From positions 22,104,646 to 22,168,645 of the forward strand of contig NC_088311.1 of assembly GCF_910592395.1 (NCBI RefSeq): 64,000 nucleotides of DNA, given 5' to 3'. Below are positions 25,246-36,204 of the stretch, one piece after another. Position 1 is the stretch's first letter. Every line of letters starts with the position of its first letter. The stretch is from Lineus longissimus (taxonomy: Eukaryota > Nemertea > Pilidiophora > Heteronemertea > Lineidae). The notes beneath the pieces were generated by a model, which was not told the origin of the DNA, searched no databases, and was given only the letters and a program-made list of their open reading frames with translations. The position numbers were made by a program, and so were the translations under genes.

Positions 25246-26114
25246 GAAGTCTCGGATGATATCCATATGTATAGCAGTGCACGATATGATATTTCAGCAC
25301 AACTATTTAAGCGATCTTCGATAAAGCCGCCAAAATGTTGGACAATATGCGATCCATCCATTCACAACACTAAAGAAATTGACTTTGGCGATTTTGCGAA
25401 AACACCTAGTGCTGCGAAAATATCACTCTACCATTCATCATACAGCTTTTCGAAGAAAGCTCCGGCAATTTCCTCGCAAAAATAAATGGTATACGATAAA
25501 TCTCTAGAATCCAGACAAAGGCATGTTTCGGAAGATGTCTTGTAATGCAAAGCCAAGAAAAGTTTATGGGATTGGTACACGCACATCAGCTACTATCGCA
25601 TTACACACCAGTTCACCTTTTCCCTGGCCCTCTGGCCCTCGGTATCTGTCGCTCTGTAGGCTGTCACTGAAAAGGTAAAATGAAATTTGAATTGTATCAC
25701 TGGCTATTTGGGTCTTGAATGAGGTGATTTAATGTTTGTAATGGTAATCATACTTGTCATCAAACTGTTCTTATCGAATGATGTTGGGGGTCTGTTGGTT
25801 TTTGCGTCCCAGGGGCCGGTGAAATATAGCACACCCATGCGAGAAACATATCTTAAGTAAATTTTGATAAACATACTGCGCAACAAACGCCCACATGCAA
25901 GAGAGAAGGAAGCAGAAGAAGGAGAAGAAGAGGAATTGCTGACTGATATGATTATATCGTTTCAATTAAGCCTAAGGTCTGAACATGCATCTTTATGGAA
26001 TATTCAAGGGGGGGGGGGGGGGTAGATGCCCTTTAACCGACGTGCGGTTTCCTCCTTTCGTCGTTATATTGGAGACTAATTCTCAGACAGTCGTTTGGTC
26101 TCAGCACTGCATGG
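25246..26114. other. Intergenic
   Basis: No supported gene. Contains a poly-G run near 26009-26022. Confidence 0.4.
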
Positions 26115-26725
26115 TTACATACTATTGAGTTGCCTTATCCTTTGTCTTCTCGGGAGGGTATCTGGCTGGTGATCGGCCATGGCCGTATGCTCGTCATTGT
26201 TGTGCTTCCTTATGATAGGTCGGATCATGTCTCCGTGAGGCACTCGCTCTGATCGATGACGATCATCATTGGTGATCTGACCTGCATAATGAAAGCCGAG
26301 TCAGCGAGATTTACGCGGCTGAGTCCGAGTTATAACTTGGTCTCAGCCAGCGGGACATTGATGTTTCGAGACCACGAACGGCCAAAGTAGAGATTAAATT
26401 TAAAAACACGCTGCATATGACAGCCCTGCGGACAGCCGAGAAAATATCTAAATACGTGCAGTACCTACGAATTCCATAAAGGAATTTGCCAATACGTACC
26501 ATCAACAAATACTATGCGGCGTCCGCCTGCTTGTAAGACCTCCTTCATATGACGCCAGCTACCACCCACGTGACCATTACGCAGCCTCGGGGGACCGTAA
26601 TGGGGATATGAATTGGCTAGGTTCTGATTCTCCAATTGTCTGAATGCCTTGTGCGCATCGTCGTAGCCGCCAGACTTGTAGTATTGCAGGTGGACGGGTG
26701 GCGGGATGTTGCTTGCACCCCCAAA
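26115..26725 (-). CDS. Last two exons of an unrecognised gene
   Basis: Two minus-strand exons, 26725-26500 and 26281-26115 (stop at 26117-26115), joined in phase 1 by a GTACGT donor and a TTATGCAG acceptor. The first is preceded by a branch-point-like gctaac, a pyrimidine tract and CACTAG. Together they encode about 130 residues: NIPPPVHLQYYKSGGYDDAH, then AFRQLENQNLANSYPHYGPP, then GGSWRHMKEVLQAGGRRIVF, ending in RRQRIRQLNSM. The early part is rich in Tyr, Gly and Pro; the end is hydrophilic and basic with no membrane segment. I do not recognise the family. Upstream exons should lie to the right of 26725 but I could not place them. The reasons for calling it real are clean splice signals, exact phase closure and an unbroken frame. 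Confidence 0.5.
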
Positions 26726-27594
26726 CTAGTGAGAAGCAGTGAAATAGTGTTAGCAACAGCAAGACGCAATAGGAGTATCTGGGTGTTCAACAATAAGAGA
26801 TTATCAAGAACAGAGGAGGTCTTCATCAAAGTAATTCTAAGGCTATACCCTCCACACTGAATGCGCTGCCACATTTTCCGCGACAGTTGAGCACGGACGT
26901 TGGTACAAAAAATATATTCATTCGCAGTTGGATTATTTCCTTCAATTTATTTAAATATATCAACCTTAAAACTAATGGTATGACTGTTTCAAATTCGGCC
27001 GTTTTTCAGTGCTGATTACTAGATCATTTCCTTTTGGGTGACCAAAAACATTTATAACTCTTGCCCAATTTGGTTGATTTTAAACAGGGCAGATAAGCCT
27101 TTAATGCTGATCTGCCCTACTATGCGCTGACAATATCTATGCAGGTGATAGGATAAAGCATGCTTGAAAAAAAAGTAGGGCAAATTATCCGTCACCTACA
27201 AACATGTACACGTAAACATATGCGAGATTTACAAACGCGAACACTGCCCTATATCTATTAGTACATCCTGACTCTCATGCGTTTGCGTCACCACTATTGA
27301 GCTCCACAACCTTGGGTGAGTGATTTAGCGATTTCAAAACGTTGCTGGTCAAGATGCTGTTAGTAAGACAATGAGTATTTAACTATCTTGCCGACCCTTC
27401 CTCTCGTGTTCCCCAAGTCGCACTCCGAACCCAAGCCTCCCCGAGGTTTCCCGCGATAAAATACCTGCCCACGCACTGCCGTCTCTCCTGCCAATCCTCT
27501 ACTTTTTTAACTGAGAGGTTGTTTGAACATTTTTACGACGAGAGGATACTCGACCAATGTTTGACGGTTTAACGACATTTTTCTCACAGTTGAA
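26726..27594. other. Upstream region of the unrecognised minus-strand gene
   Basis: No exon could be placed with confidence. AT-rich with no recognised repeat. Confidence 0.35.
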
Positions 27595-27847
27595 ATAATA
27601 ATAATATATAATACGAGTCTTATATAGCGCAGTATCCAACCATCAACTGGCCGCTCAAAGCGCTTGGGGATATCATATTATTACCCCGGTCTCCACAGAA
27701 ATCAATCAGGGGTTTCATGGAGCAACCCCAGAAGGTGCTCACTTGAACTCGACCAGTAGGGGAACTAAGCAGTGACTCGGCCGGGAGTCGAACCCACGAC
27801 CTCCTAATCATGAGGCCGACTCTCTTCCACTGCGCTACCGCTGCCCC
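27595..27847 (-). mobile_element. tRNA-derived SINE
   Basis: Read on the minus strand from 27847, it begins with a tRNA-like head carrying an A box (TAGCGCAGTGG) and a B box (GGTTCGACTCC) about 30 bases apart, the internal pol III promoter. A tRNA-unrelated body follows, and it ends in gcgctatataag with a run of ATT-like units. That end resembles the tail of the LINE at 7020-7510 (gcgctttataaat then ATT repeats), which suggests the SINE borrows the LINE machinery. Confidence 0.75.
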
Positions 27848-29752
27848 ATATTTCTACGTTAAAGGAACTCTGCAGCAGCTACATGTAGGTAGGCAAGATC
27901 AAGTACGTCAAAATTAATCACGCTTGTACGAGGGAAAGTGGTGCATCAAAATGACCTTGCGCCCTTCCTGTGCATATAAGTCACTAAAAGATGGTCAATT
28001 TAACTCCCCTGCTCCTACCTATACTCCCCCTTTAACGTGGTTTACCTGAACTATGTGCTTCTTTTCCATAGGTGGCATTTGCATCCAGCTGTTCATTTGG
28101 CTGTACGACGTCCTGAAATTAACAGGACATTTAAGAATACATCAGTGTAGCTTTAGAATTGTACGGAATATGCTTTTGCAGACTCACGACGTATGCACCA
28201 ACCGTCAGCGTTGCTTAGCTGCAAAAGGTCTGACAATTATTTCATCAGTAGTTTGCAAATTGATGTATAAGGTTGAATGCTCAGGGCGAGGAGCGGCGTG
28301 TGTTCGGTCGACCACCGAGCTGGCGTAAAGGTAAACTCAGGTCCGTCTGTACATCATTCTATTGTTGTGGGCATTTGTAGAATAGTCAGGCTTCGCACGC
28401 CGTATGAAGAGCATCGAACGACGATATACGAAATATGTAACATTCAAAAACCGTATCCAGGCCTCTTTTTGAGCTTCGCCTCTCCATGTATTTTATCCAG
28501 AATATTTACTCCCACAACTCAGTTACAGGGAAGTGCACTTGTGTCGCGTGAGTGAATCAGCTCAGAACTTGTTGATGACACCACGTACTTTCGTATGTAC
28601 TTCGTAGGCCTACTTCGCAGTTAGTAAGAAGTTCGAAACCGAAGTAAATGTGATAAATGGTCTGCTTAAATGGTTTGGTAGACCCATACAGACTGACAGT
28701 ACCATACATTAGCAGCTCAGGGAACCTTCGTGACACAATGTAGGCCCAGTCTATCCAGTATAACTGTGACAGGGGCTCGTCCAAGGTTATATCTGACTTA
28801 AACGGCCTTAAGAACATGACATTAATGTACATGTACCAAGCATTCTGCTCAACCCTTACCTGCTTTTCGTATCCCGTGGAATAGCAGGTCGGTAGGTCGT
28901 TTTAAGGAAGTCCATCGACATCTTGAAAACCGACTTTGAAAGATGTTAAGCAAGAAATTTATCAGTTCTTGTATTCACATTATCAAGTACGAAATCCTTA
29001 GTGTGTAGCCTCTTATACGTATTTATTTGCAAATCTTGACTAGCCAAAAAATAACATACATGCAGTAGTTAATCCGCTGACGATTACGGTGGAATATTCA
29101 TAGTTAACCTACATTATAGCCAGGGGCAACCGCGGTCGTCGGTCGTGACATGGCGGTCTGGGTAAGTAACGACTCGAACATATCGAGTGACGTTTAACTT
29201 GACTTCACAATGAATGAAAGCTTTGAAATACATGAATCAGTAGGCCTATACAAGAAACTTTCGAGTCCATAAAGGTACACTATTTGGTGATATGACAGTT
29301 GAGAACTTCCACATGCTTTACCGGGTAAGTGCCGGTCTGGTTTGGTCCCTTGCAAACGGCGCTAAAAAGGTCTATGGGACTTAAAATAGGCTTTTTGAAC
29401 AGGCACCCTTGAATCAAACACAGTATTTCAATTTTGTAATATAGATGGAGATGTGGGTCAAAATTGTTTTATTCATTTTATAATTTTTGAATTTATTTAT
29501 AGCAACCTTCATACATTTACATTTACATATTCACTGACAATGTACAAGTTGAAATGCTCATACAGAGTAATACCACTGAAAATATTACACAATTCAACAG
29601 ATGCGGGCAAAGCATAACCGGTTTATGCAAGTTGAACACGACGAGAAGTCACGGTGCCGAGTGCGGGTACTTCGACGATTTTTATCTGTAGACCGGTAAG
29701 GACAAACTTTCATATTCCGGCTATAAGAGGACATATTTTGCATTCCTTGCCA
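27848..29752. other. Intergenic
   Basis: No supported gene. An ATG followed after 12 coding bases by a good donor (ATGGCGGTCTGG then GTAAGT, about 29150-29161) could be a tiny first exon but has no partner. Open frames at 28053-28328 (plus) and 28557-28832 (minus) resemble nothing known. Confidence 0.35.
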
Positions 29753-29756
29753 TTAA

Positions 29757-29967
29757 GGGTTGACCATAGGTACCGCCATTTTGGCTAGGCCTCATGATTC
29801 TAAAGCAATTAAAACACTTTCCAAATGAATTGACCCGGGAGGCTGTTTTCTGGAAAACAAAGAACAGCCTCCAGCCCTTGAAATAAGCATTCACTACGTT
29901 TTGAAAAAGTTCTAATTGCTTTAGGATTTTGAGGCCGAGCCAAAACGGTGGTATCTATGGTCAACCC
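29757..29967. mobile_element. Foldback MITE flanked by TTAA
   Basis: A 211-base element with near-palindromic arms of roughly 60 bases (gggttgaccataggtaccgcc on the left, its diverged inverse on the right), flanked by TTAA at 29753-29756 and 29968-29971. It carries no coding sequence. The TTAA duplication would fit piggyBac-type mobilisation, but a TA duplication with a longer terminal repeat cannot be excluded. A decayed relative lies at 13881-14060. Confidence 0.75.
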
Positions 29968-30238
29968 TTAAATCCCATCGAAAACTTTTGATGCCGATTT
30001 AGGTTAAACACAGTATACTGAAATGTCGGTATATACAGCGTACTGTTTTCGAACTCCATGCATATTGATGGCCTAACATTAGGATAACGGAGCATGCATA
30101 TCACAATTTGTTAGAGATAGAAAACATTGGCAGAAATGTCGCCAAAATGAGTCCTCCAAAAATACAAGATGGCAGCCAACTTAAGGCAACCTTTCTTTCC
30201 ACCAGCATGGCTGATATTTGAAACGACTTCAAGCAAAG

Positions 30239-32969
30239 ATGGAGAAACCTCGCGTGCTTCTGTGGTGCCATCCCCGCAGCACCTCTTGCGCATTCTTGCG
30301 CTCAATGATGACCATTCCAGGAATTAAGGTAGGGAATAAACGACCGGGTTCTTTAGGGGTTGTTACCGGCAGCAACTTTGGGAAAAATCTGGAACAAATT
30401 TTCCTGAGACATATGAGCCAATAGATTCTCTAGTTTTCTTACAATGTTTTTGCCAATGCAAAAACATTTGAAGCATGCATATCCCGTGGGGAAACTGGCT
30501 TCAATAGCCCTGGTGTCAAGCAGTCTAGGAGAGAACATGCCAGAATCAAACCGGGAAGTCGGGAAATGGCGACCACTAGACTCCAAAATAAAATCTGATT
30601 GAAGACGGAGCGCACCGGCCAACACGCAACAGCAGCCGATAATGCTTATACCAGACAACTTTTGTTCGTTGTGGCGGCAGACCTATGGCTTGCCAGCAGG
30701 TCTCCGCCACAGGACTGAAGTTATTGTTCAACCAGTTTGACGCCGGAAGAAGAAGAAGACGAAGCATGCATATCCACAACCGCAGGGGATATGTAGCACC
30801 AACCGTCCAACAACGGCTACATAAGTTTATTGCGGCGAAAAATGGAAGAATCATTTTCAATGTAGGACTTTTGAATATGAGCAATTATATCGGTGCGAAG
30901 AATCTTTCAGTATGTTACAGGCATCAGCTCCGATTTACCAGTAAAATGACATGTTGCCCTTTATTGTATTATTATTACTGCTATCTTTGCCAACCTTTAG
31001 GCATTCCTGGAACCATTTGGCAACGCTTACTTCTTCGGGTCTGAGCGTGTTAGTACGCGATATGCCGACGAACCAATAACAGAGGACGCTACCTTTTTGG
31101 ACATCAAGAATACGCTGGAGAAAGAATATCCGGGTAAATGTGACTTCTCATTCTTCTTCTTTTTCTTCTTTTAAGTTCAGTCTTTGTGCGAAAGATAAGT
31201 TACACTCTGATGGGAATTATAAGATTCAGTTCCTTTACACGACACAAGCTGAAGGGATTTGACCAGGGTTGAACTCGATAAAATCGTGAACTTATGTTGC
31301 TGAAAAATGTTTTTTATGGTGCAATCAAAAAATTATTCTATTCGATGGAAAGGAATACCGCAGATAATGTGGTGCGAGTAGAATACGCCACGCAAATCTC
31401 ACTTTTTTTAAATCTGGTTACATTTCAGTGAGGAACACCGCAAAAGACTATGATAAAATTCATAATTTAGTTGACCAGAAAGAAAGTGTGCGTGACGTAT
31501 CCTACTTGCACCACATGTAGTGAAGGTACTATTAGCCAACTCTTTATTCAATGAGATATTAGACTACTTATGTACATCTTAGGTGACTTCCTCGGTTGAT
31601 GGGATTCTACCGCTGGAGTGCCTCATGTACAACTAAATTATATGTCCTCATTTTGTATCGATATTTTGTCAAACTTGTTACAGCACTGTATATATTTCAA
31701 CACCATGCACCTCTGATTGTACCTAGTACGAAAAATAAATAAATAAAATAAACATGACCATTCGTGATTGCCCTGTCACCTCATGATTTCAGAAAACACC
31801 TGCATTTTCTCGAAAGACATGCCATTTTTTCTCACCGGCAAACTCGACACCGTGCAGCAGTATATTCCAAAGGGCTTCGTCCACACTTTTTTGATACGAA
31901 ATCCACGTGACGCGGTGATGTCATATTATGATGTTTCTAATGGAAAGTACCCAGGTTAGAGGTTTCACGAAATGCCATTTTCCAGATAAAATCAAATGAA
32001 AATACATGTAGAAGATTCGCTGTGCATATGCATGCCATTTGCGGTTACGACGTTCTCTTGGTCTGAGGTACATTACATGTAAACTGATAGCTTCTGGCTA
32101 GCCTCGTGACCTAACCCATCTAATTGACGCGCTGTTCTTTAAAGCCAGCGCAGATTGAAAGGTTCTTTAACTTACTGTATCTTAAATGCTAGGTTTTGAC
32201 TCTTTCGTCCCGTCCGAAGCTGGATTCGAGGAGTTGTGGGAATTGTACTGCCTTCTCGCGAAGAATATCGGTGAAGATAAACTCTTGGTGTTTGATGCGG
32301 GTGATCTGCTTGAATCCCCTGGTGAGTATGCACTGAAACAGTGTGTCCTTATAGCTGGTAATGCCCAGAAGCAATTACATGTATACAACACAGTCAACTT
32401 GACTTGAGGTCAACCAGGGAAAAAAATCACCTCGTTCTCGTTCTCAGATCAAGATCTGAACCTCGAATATATTGTTTTTGTACGCGACTTATTTTGTAGA
32501 GGTACTCTTCGTCCCGCATTGTTTCGAATTCTTTGAATTATTTTGTCTTTTCAAAAAGTTTCCCTCCTGAAAATAAAAGTTATAACAGTCGATACAAGTA
32601 ATTTTGGCCGTATGAGGGATTTAATGCGTGACACCTAACGCGTGTTCAGCTCTTTACAGCTTTTCCAAACAATGTCATGTCTTTTCCTGTTATACAGAAC
32701 TGTATCTCCAGCAGTACTGCAGACACACTGGACTTCCGTTCACCAAGAAGATGGTGGAGTGGGGAGACGAGAAACCAGCAGACCAATCATGCTTTGTCGG
32801 CTGGGAACCTTGGGTGGAGGGTGTCCTAAATTCTACAGGATTGCATAAATCAGCAACACGACAAAGGAACTTGGATGATTACCCTGACGCTGTCAGGGAG
32901 GAGATTGAGCATTCACTACCGTATTATGAAAAACTATACGCGAAGAGGTGTATGCCCCATCCTCAATAA
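30239..32969 (+). CDS. P-loop sulfotransferase-like protein
   Basis: Five exons, 30239-30328, 31001-31133, 31793-31954, 32193-32321 and 32698-32969, total 786 nt, 261 residues, with GT-AG borders and closing phases. The start MEKPRVLLWCHPRSTSCAFL has no signal peptide and includes the 5'-phosphosulfate-binding-like loop PRSTS (12-16). The 3'-phosphate motif FLIRNPRDAVMSYY is at 107-120. This is the layout of the P-loop sulfotransferase superfamily, which moves sulfate from PAPS to an acceptor. The short length, soluble N-terminus and PRS-type loop resemble uncharacterised invertebrate and bacterial-type members rather than cytosolic SULTs or Golgi enzymes. The acceptor is unknown. A poly(A) signal follows nine bases after the stop codon. 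Confidence 0.85.
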
Positions 32970-32977
32970 GAAGATAG

Positions 32978-32983
32978 AATAAA
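32978..32983 (+). terminator. Poly(A) signal of the sulfotransferase-like gene
   Basis: AATAAA beginning nine bases after the stop codon; close, but the only candidate before the MITE at 33209. Confidence 0.45.
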
Positions 32984-33208
32984 TTGTTGGAACATAATGC
33001 GGCTACTTTACTGCTCAATTTGCGAGAAAAGCTTTTGGAAAGCTTATAGTATCTGTAATGAATGCAGTTCAACTTTGATAAAAACATTCGGAGTTGACCG
33101 GGGCTACGATGGGCTACGTAGAGAAGACCTTCTTAGACCAATACTTCATCCCCAAAAGGGACGAAGTGCGAGGTGCATATTGCGAAAATGATTGGTTGAC
33201 GAAACAAT

Positions 33209-33348
33209 GGGGCCGTATTTACAAAGCCCTCGCATCTTTGCGACCACGCAAATCTATTGTTCACCTGCATACACCCTATTGTTCACTGACTGGCGGACAA
33301 AAGATTAGCGTGGTCGAAAAGTTGCGAGGACTTTGTAAATATGGCTCC
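33209..33348. mobile_element. MITE with 41-bp terminal inverted repeats
   Basis: The left arm 33209-33249 and the inverse of 33308-33348 match at 36 of 41 positions (core tatttacaaag, tcctcgca, cgaccacgc). The 58-base interior has no coding sequence. Confidence 0.72.
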
Positions 33349-36204
33349 CTGATTGGTTGGCTAGCCTTGTGACGTCAAACTATTGTTACACCAAGGGTTT
33401 TTCCTGTTTTTCATCATTGTTTAAGCTTAAATGCGTTTGGGCTGGAATTCCTGGCTTTTTTGAGGTAGCACATAGGCTCGATGTACAGCGTAGCGGATCG
33501 AGGCTATATAATTAATAATGGGCTAAGACTTTCTTTGCTTGTTTGATACGTAAGTTCACATGGTTTTGATCATGATGACCACCAACATCATAAAATATGG
33601 CATGAAATAAAGACACATTCCATCTTCTTAATATTGCATAAGACAGCTTTAGTAACTTTAAAGGCAATTGTCATCTTATCTTTTTAGTTCAATTATATAT
33701 TCTTTTCGAAAAACCCATTAATCTCAGAACTCAGTCTGGAGTAGGTCACGATTATCATAATCTAAATTCTAAAACCACTGGTTAAAATGTTGTTATTTTT
33801 TTCATAATTGGTGATGTTTTAGCCTCGTTTAAACCGCGGATTCTCTGGATGAGAGTACCACAACCTCTTGAGTGAGTATAAAGCGCGTCGAAAACAGATT
33901 CTTGGCGGATTATGCCTAAAATGTACCAAGGGGTACGCCGTTCGTAATTACTGGTGGTCCAGAAAAATTGAAATGCAGTTATACAAAATGCCATAATGCA
34001 GTTTTTATGGATACGAATTTGTTGAAACTTTGGATTTACATTATTTGTATATCTATCTACACAACGGCAATGCTGAACGTTATACAGTTAGTACCCATAA
34101 ATGCAATTGGAAATTTTCAAATTAAATTTCAAATTTTTATCGAACGGCGAAGGCCTTTAAGGTGTGTTAGAATAGAAATGGATATCTCTTTGCTGGAGTT
34201 TGGACGCCAGTTCGCCATCAATTACTTCATTCACGACATACATGTGTTCATGTGGCGTCACTGGGGATGAAATCAGCTGCGGTTACATGTTACTGATAGG
34301 CTATATTCAATCAAACGTGCCGAACGAGCCTGTCAACGTGATTAGACTGCTGGATGTAAATTGGCGAGTAAAGTAAATAGGTCAAGCTGGGAAAATCAAG
34401 AGCAATTTGTCGTTGCTATTATTAATGTAACTGTTGCCAATCTCGGGTAATTATTGTAAATATCAATTACCAAATGTACGTGGGGGGGGGGGGGGGGGTG
34501 AATTTACAAATCTAGGTCTGTCACAATGACATTTTGACCAACACTAACGCTACGTTCCTTGTAGTTACATACGAATCGAGGTAAGTCATCAAAGCTAGAG
34601 GCATATCGGTATTAAATACGGTGAACTCCATTGGAAGGGGTCAGTGATCTGACCTTGTTTTTTGTATGTATTCGTGTACACTTGCGGTCAGAAGTCAATC
34701 GGCCTAGGGGCCCGAAAGGACGGGTTCATTCAACTTCTGCAAAAGCCTATGGAAAGCTTTCCCGCTGCCGTCGCCGCGGTAGAATTTCGTTCGGCTCCAG
34801 CATGTACTATCCCGCTTTGGTTGACTGTAGTTTTGCCGCGTAGGTCGGAGCAGCGGAAAGCCGCTCTTGTAGAACCAGACCCTGCGAATGATTTACAATA
34901 AACCAGACAAGAGTCTCCCGAGGATGAGTTCATTGAAACAACGGTAATGAAACATCAACACACAAACAAACACAACATGCGATCATAGATCATAGATCAA
35001 GTGAACTGGCTATATATTGACAATGATCTGATTACCATGTGAGTGATATCCCAAAGGTTTGTTTTGTCCGGTCATTCTCGGATGCTGTGCTCCTTTGTCA
35101 ACAGATATCGCTCTCATTAACGACTGGGAACGTATCGCGTAACAATTTACGGCTCTCCAGGATTACCCCGGGACATTGGTTATAGACTTATCATCACGCC
35201 ATTGGTAGGTGGACATCAGATTATTCCCCTTACCAGGATCTAATATGCCGCTAGACCGGCCAAAAACGTAGGTTGTACGCTGCGTATTGTCATGTATTTA
35301 ACTTCGGAGTTCGTATTCGCAGCTCAAGCCGTCTGATTTTTAGTGCGCAAGGTTGGAGTATCTTTTACAATACGTTAGCAATGTCTGAGGTTGAGATTGG
35401 ACACATCGACTCGGATTTACGTTATATTCCTGCCCTCTTAATCAATAAAGACCGGGTCGTGTTTCTTTGCTTGTTAGTGGTAAGTTTGCTGCTCTTTCAC
35501 GATTTACCGTTGGTGTAAGTGAACATGGGAACTATTAGGTTATACATTCTTACTCCGAGTCCAACAAATCAAGTTCCTCACTCTATCAGGTGCACGTGGT
35601 TTGTTAACATCAGCATTGTGTGTCACTGTCAAGATGGATTTTAGGCATTGTCAGTGAGTTCTAAAAAAGAACTGTAAAGTGCTGATAAGAATTAACATCG
35701 ACTGAATAGTTTTCAGTAAAAAAAGATAAACGGAATGTTTCTGCCTATACTTAAGGAGTAGTTATTCATATATAGGCGATGGGATCGGAACTAAAAAAAG
35801 GTGTCTTAAGAAAGATTGTTTAAAAGGAAAACACATCAACCTAAGGTAGGTTACAGTGTCGAATTCCAAGCGAATTTCTTCCGAGTAAAACGCGATTGAA
35901 CTCAATGAAAAATAATTTACTTGAACTGTGAGTAAGTGACGAACTGGGTCAGCAGCACACCAAACCTTAGGAGGAATGATAATGTTAGTTAGAAGTTTGT
36001 AGGTTGCAATAAGCTCAATCAGACGTCAATGGAACAGTCGAGAGTCTTTATCCCTGCAGCAATCACGAAATTTCGACGCCTGACATCAAGACATGGGGAC
36101 TCTTTTCATAAAATGAGCATTGGTTAAAAAATAACTTCTCACAACTCATGGGAAATCGATTTTGACCTCACGAACTGATGGTCGGAATGAACGTTTGCTA
36201 AAAA
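33349..36204. other. Intergenic, with one possible orphan first exon
   Basis: Holds a diverged dispersed repeat (about 33970-34170, relative at 40440-40600) and a poly-G run near 34482-34498. A candidate first exon at 35381-35479 encodes MSEVEIGHIDSDLRYIPALL, then a hydrophobic stretch, ending at a good GTAAGT donor, but no downstream exon could be matched. A GC-richer stretch at 34690-34900 has open frames without recognisable content. Confidence 0.35.
33970..34170. repeat. Diverged dispersed repeat, copy 1
   Basis: Shares gaaatgcagttatac, ttggaaattttcaaatt and ggcctttaa, in the same order and similar spacing, with 40440-40600. Not identified further. Confidence 0.55.

Noticed and set aside
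28557-28832. 91-codon minus-strand frame
   Set aside because: No family resemblance, no clear splice sites and no matching neighbour exon.
34482-34498. Poly-G runs (also near 21173, 26009, 52411 and 52664) as functional G-quadruplex sites
   Set aside because: They are simple homopolymers scattered in non-coding DNA with no positional pattern, and are prone to assembly error.
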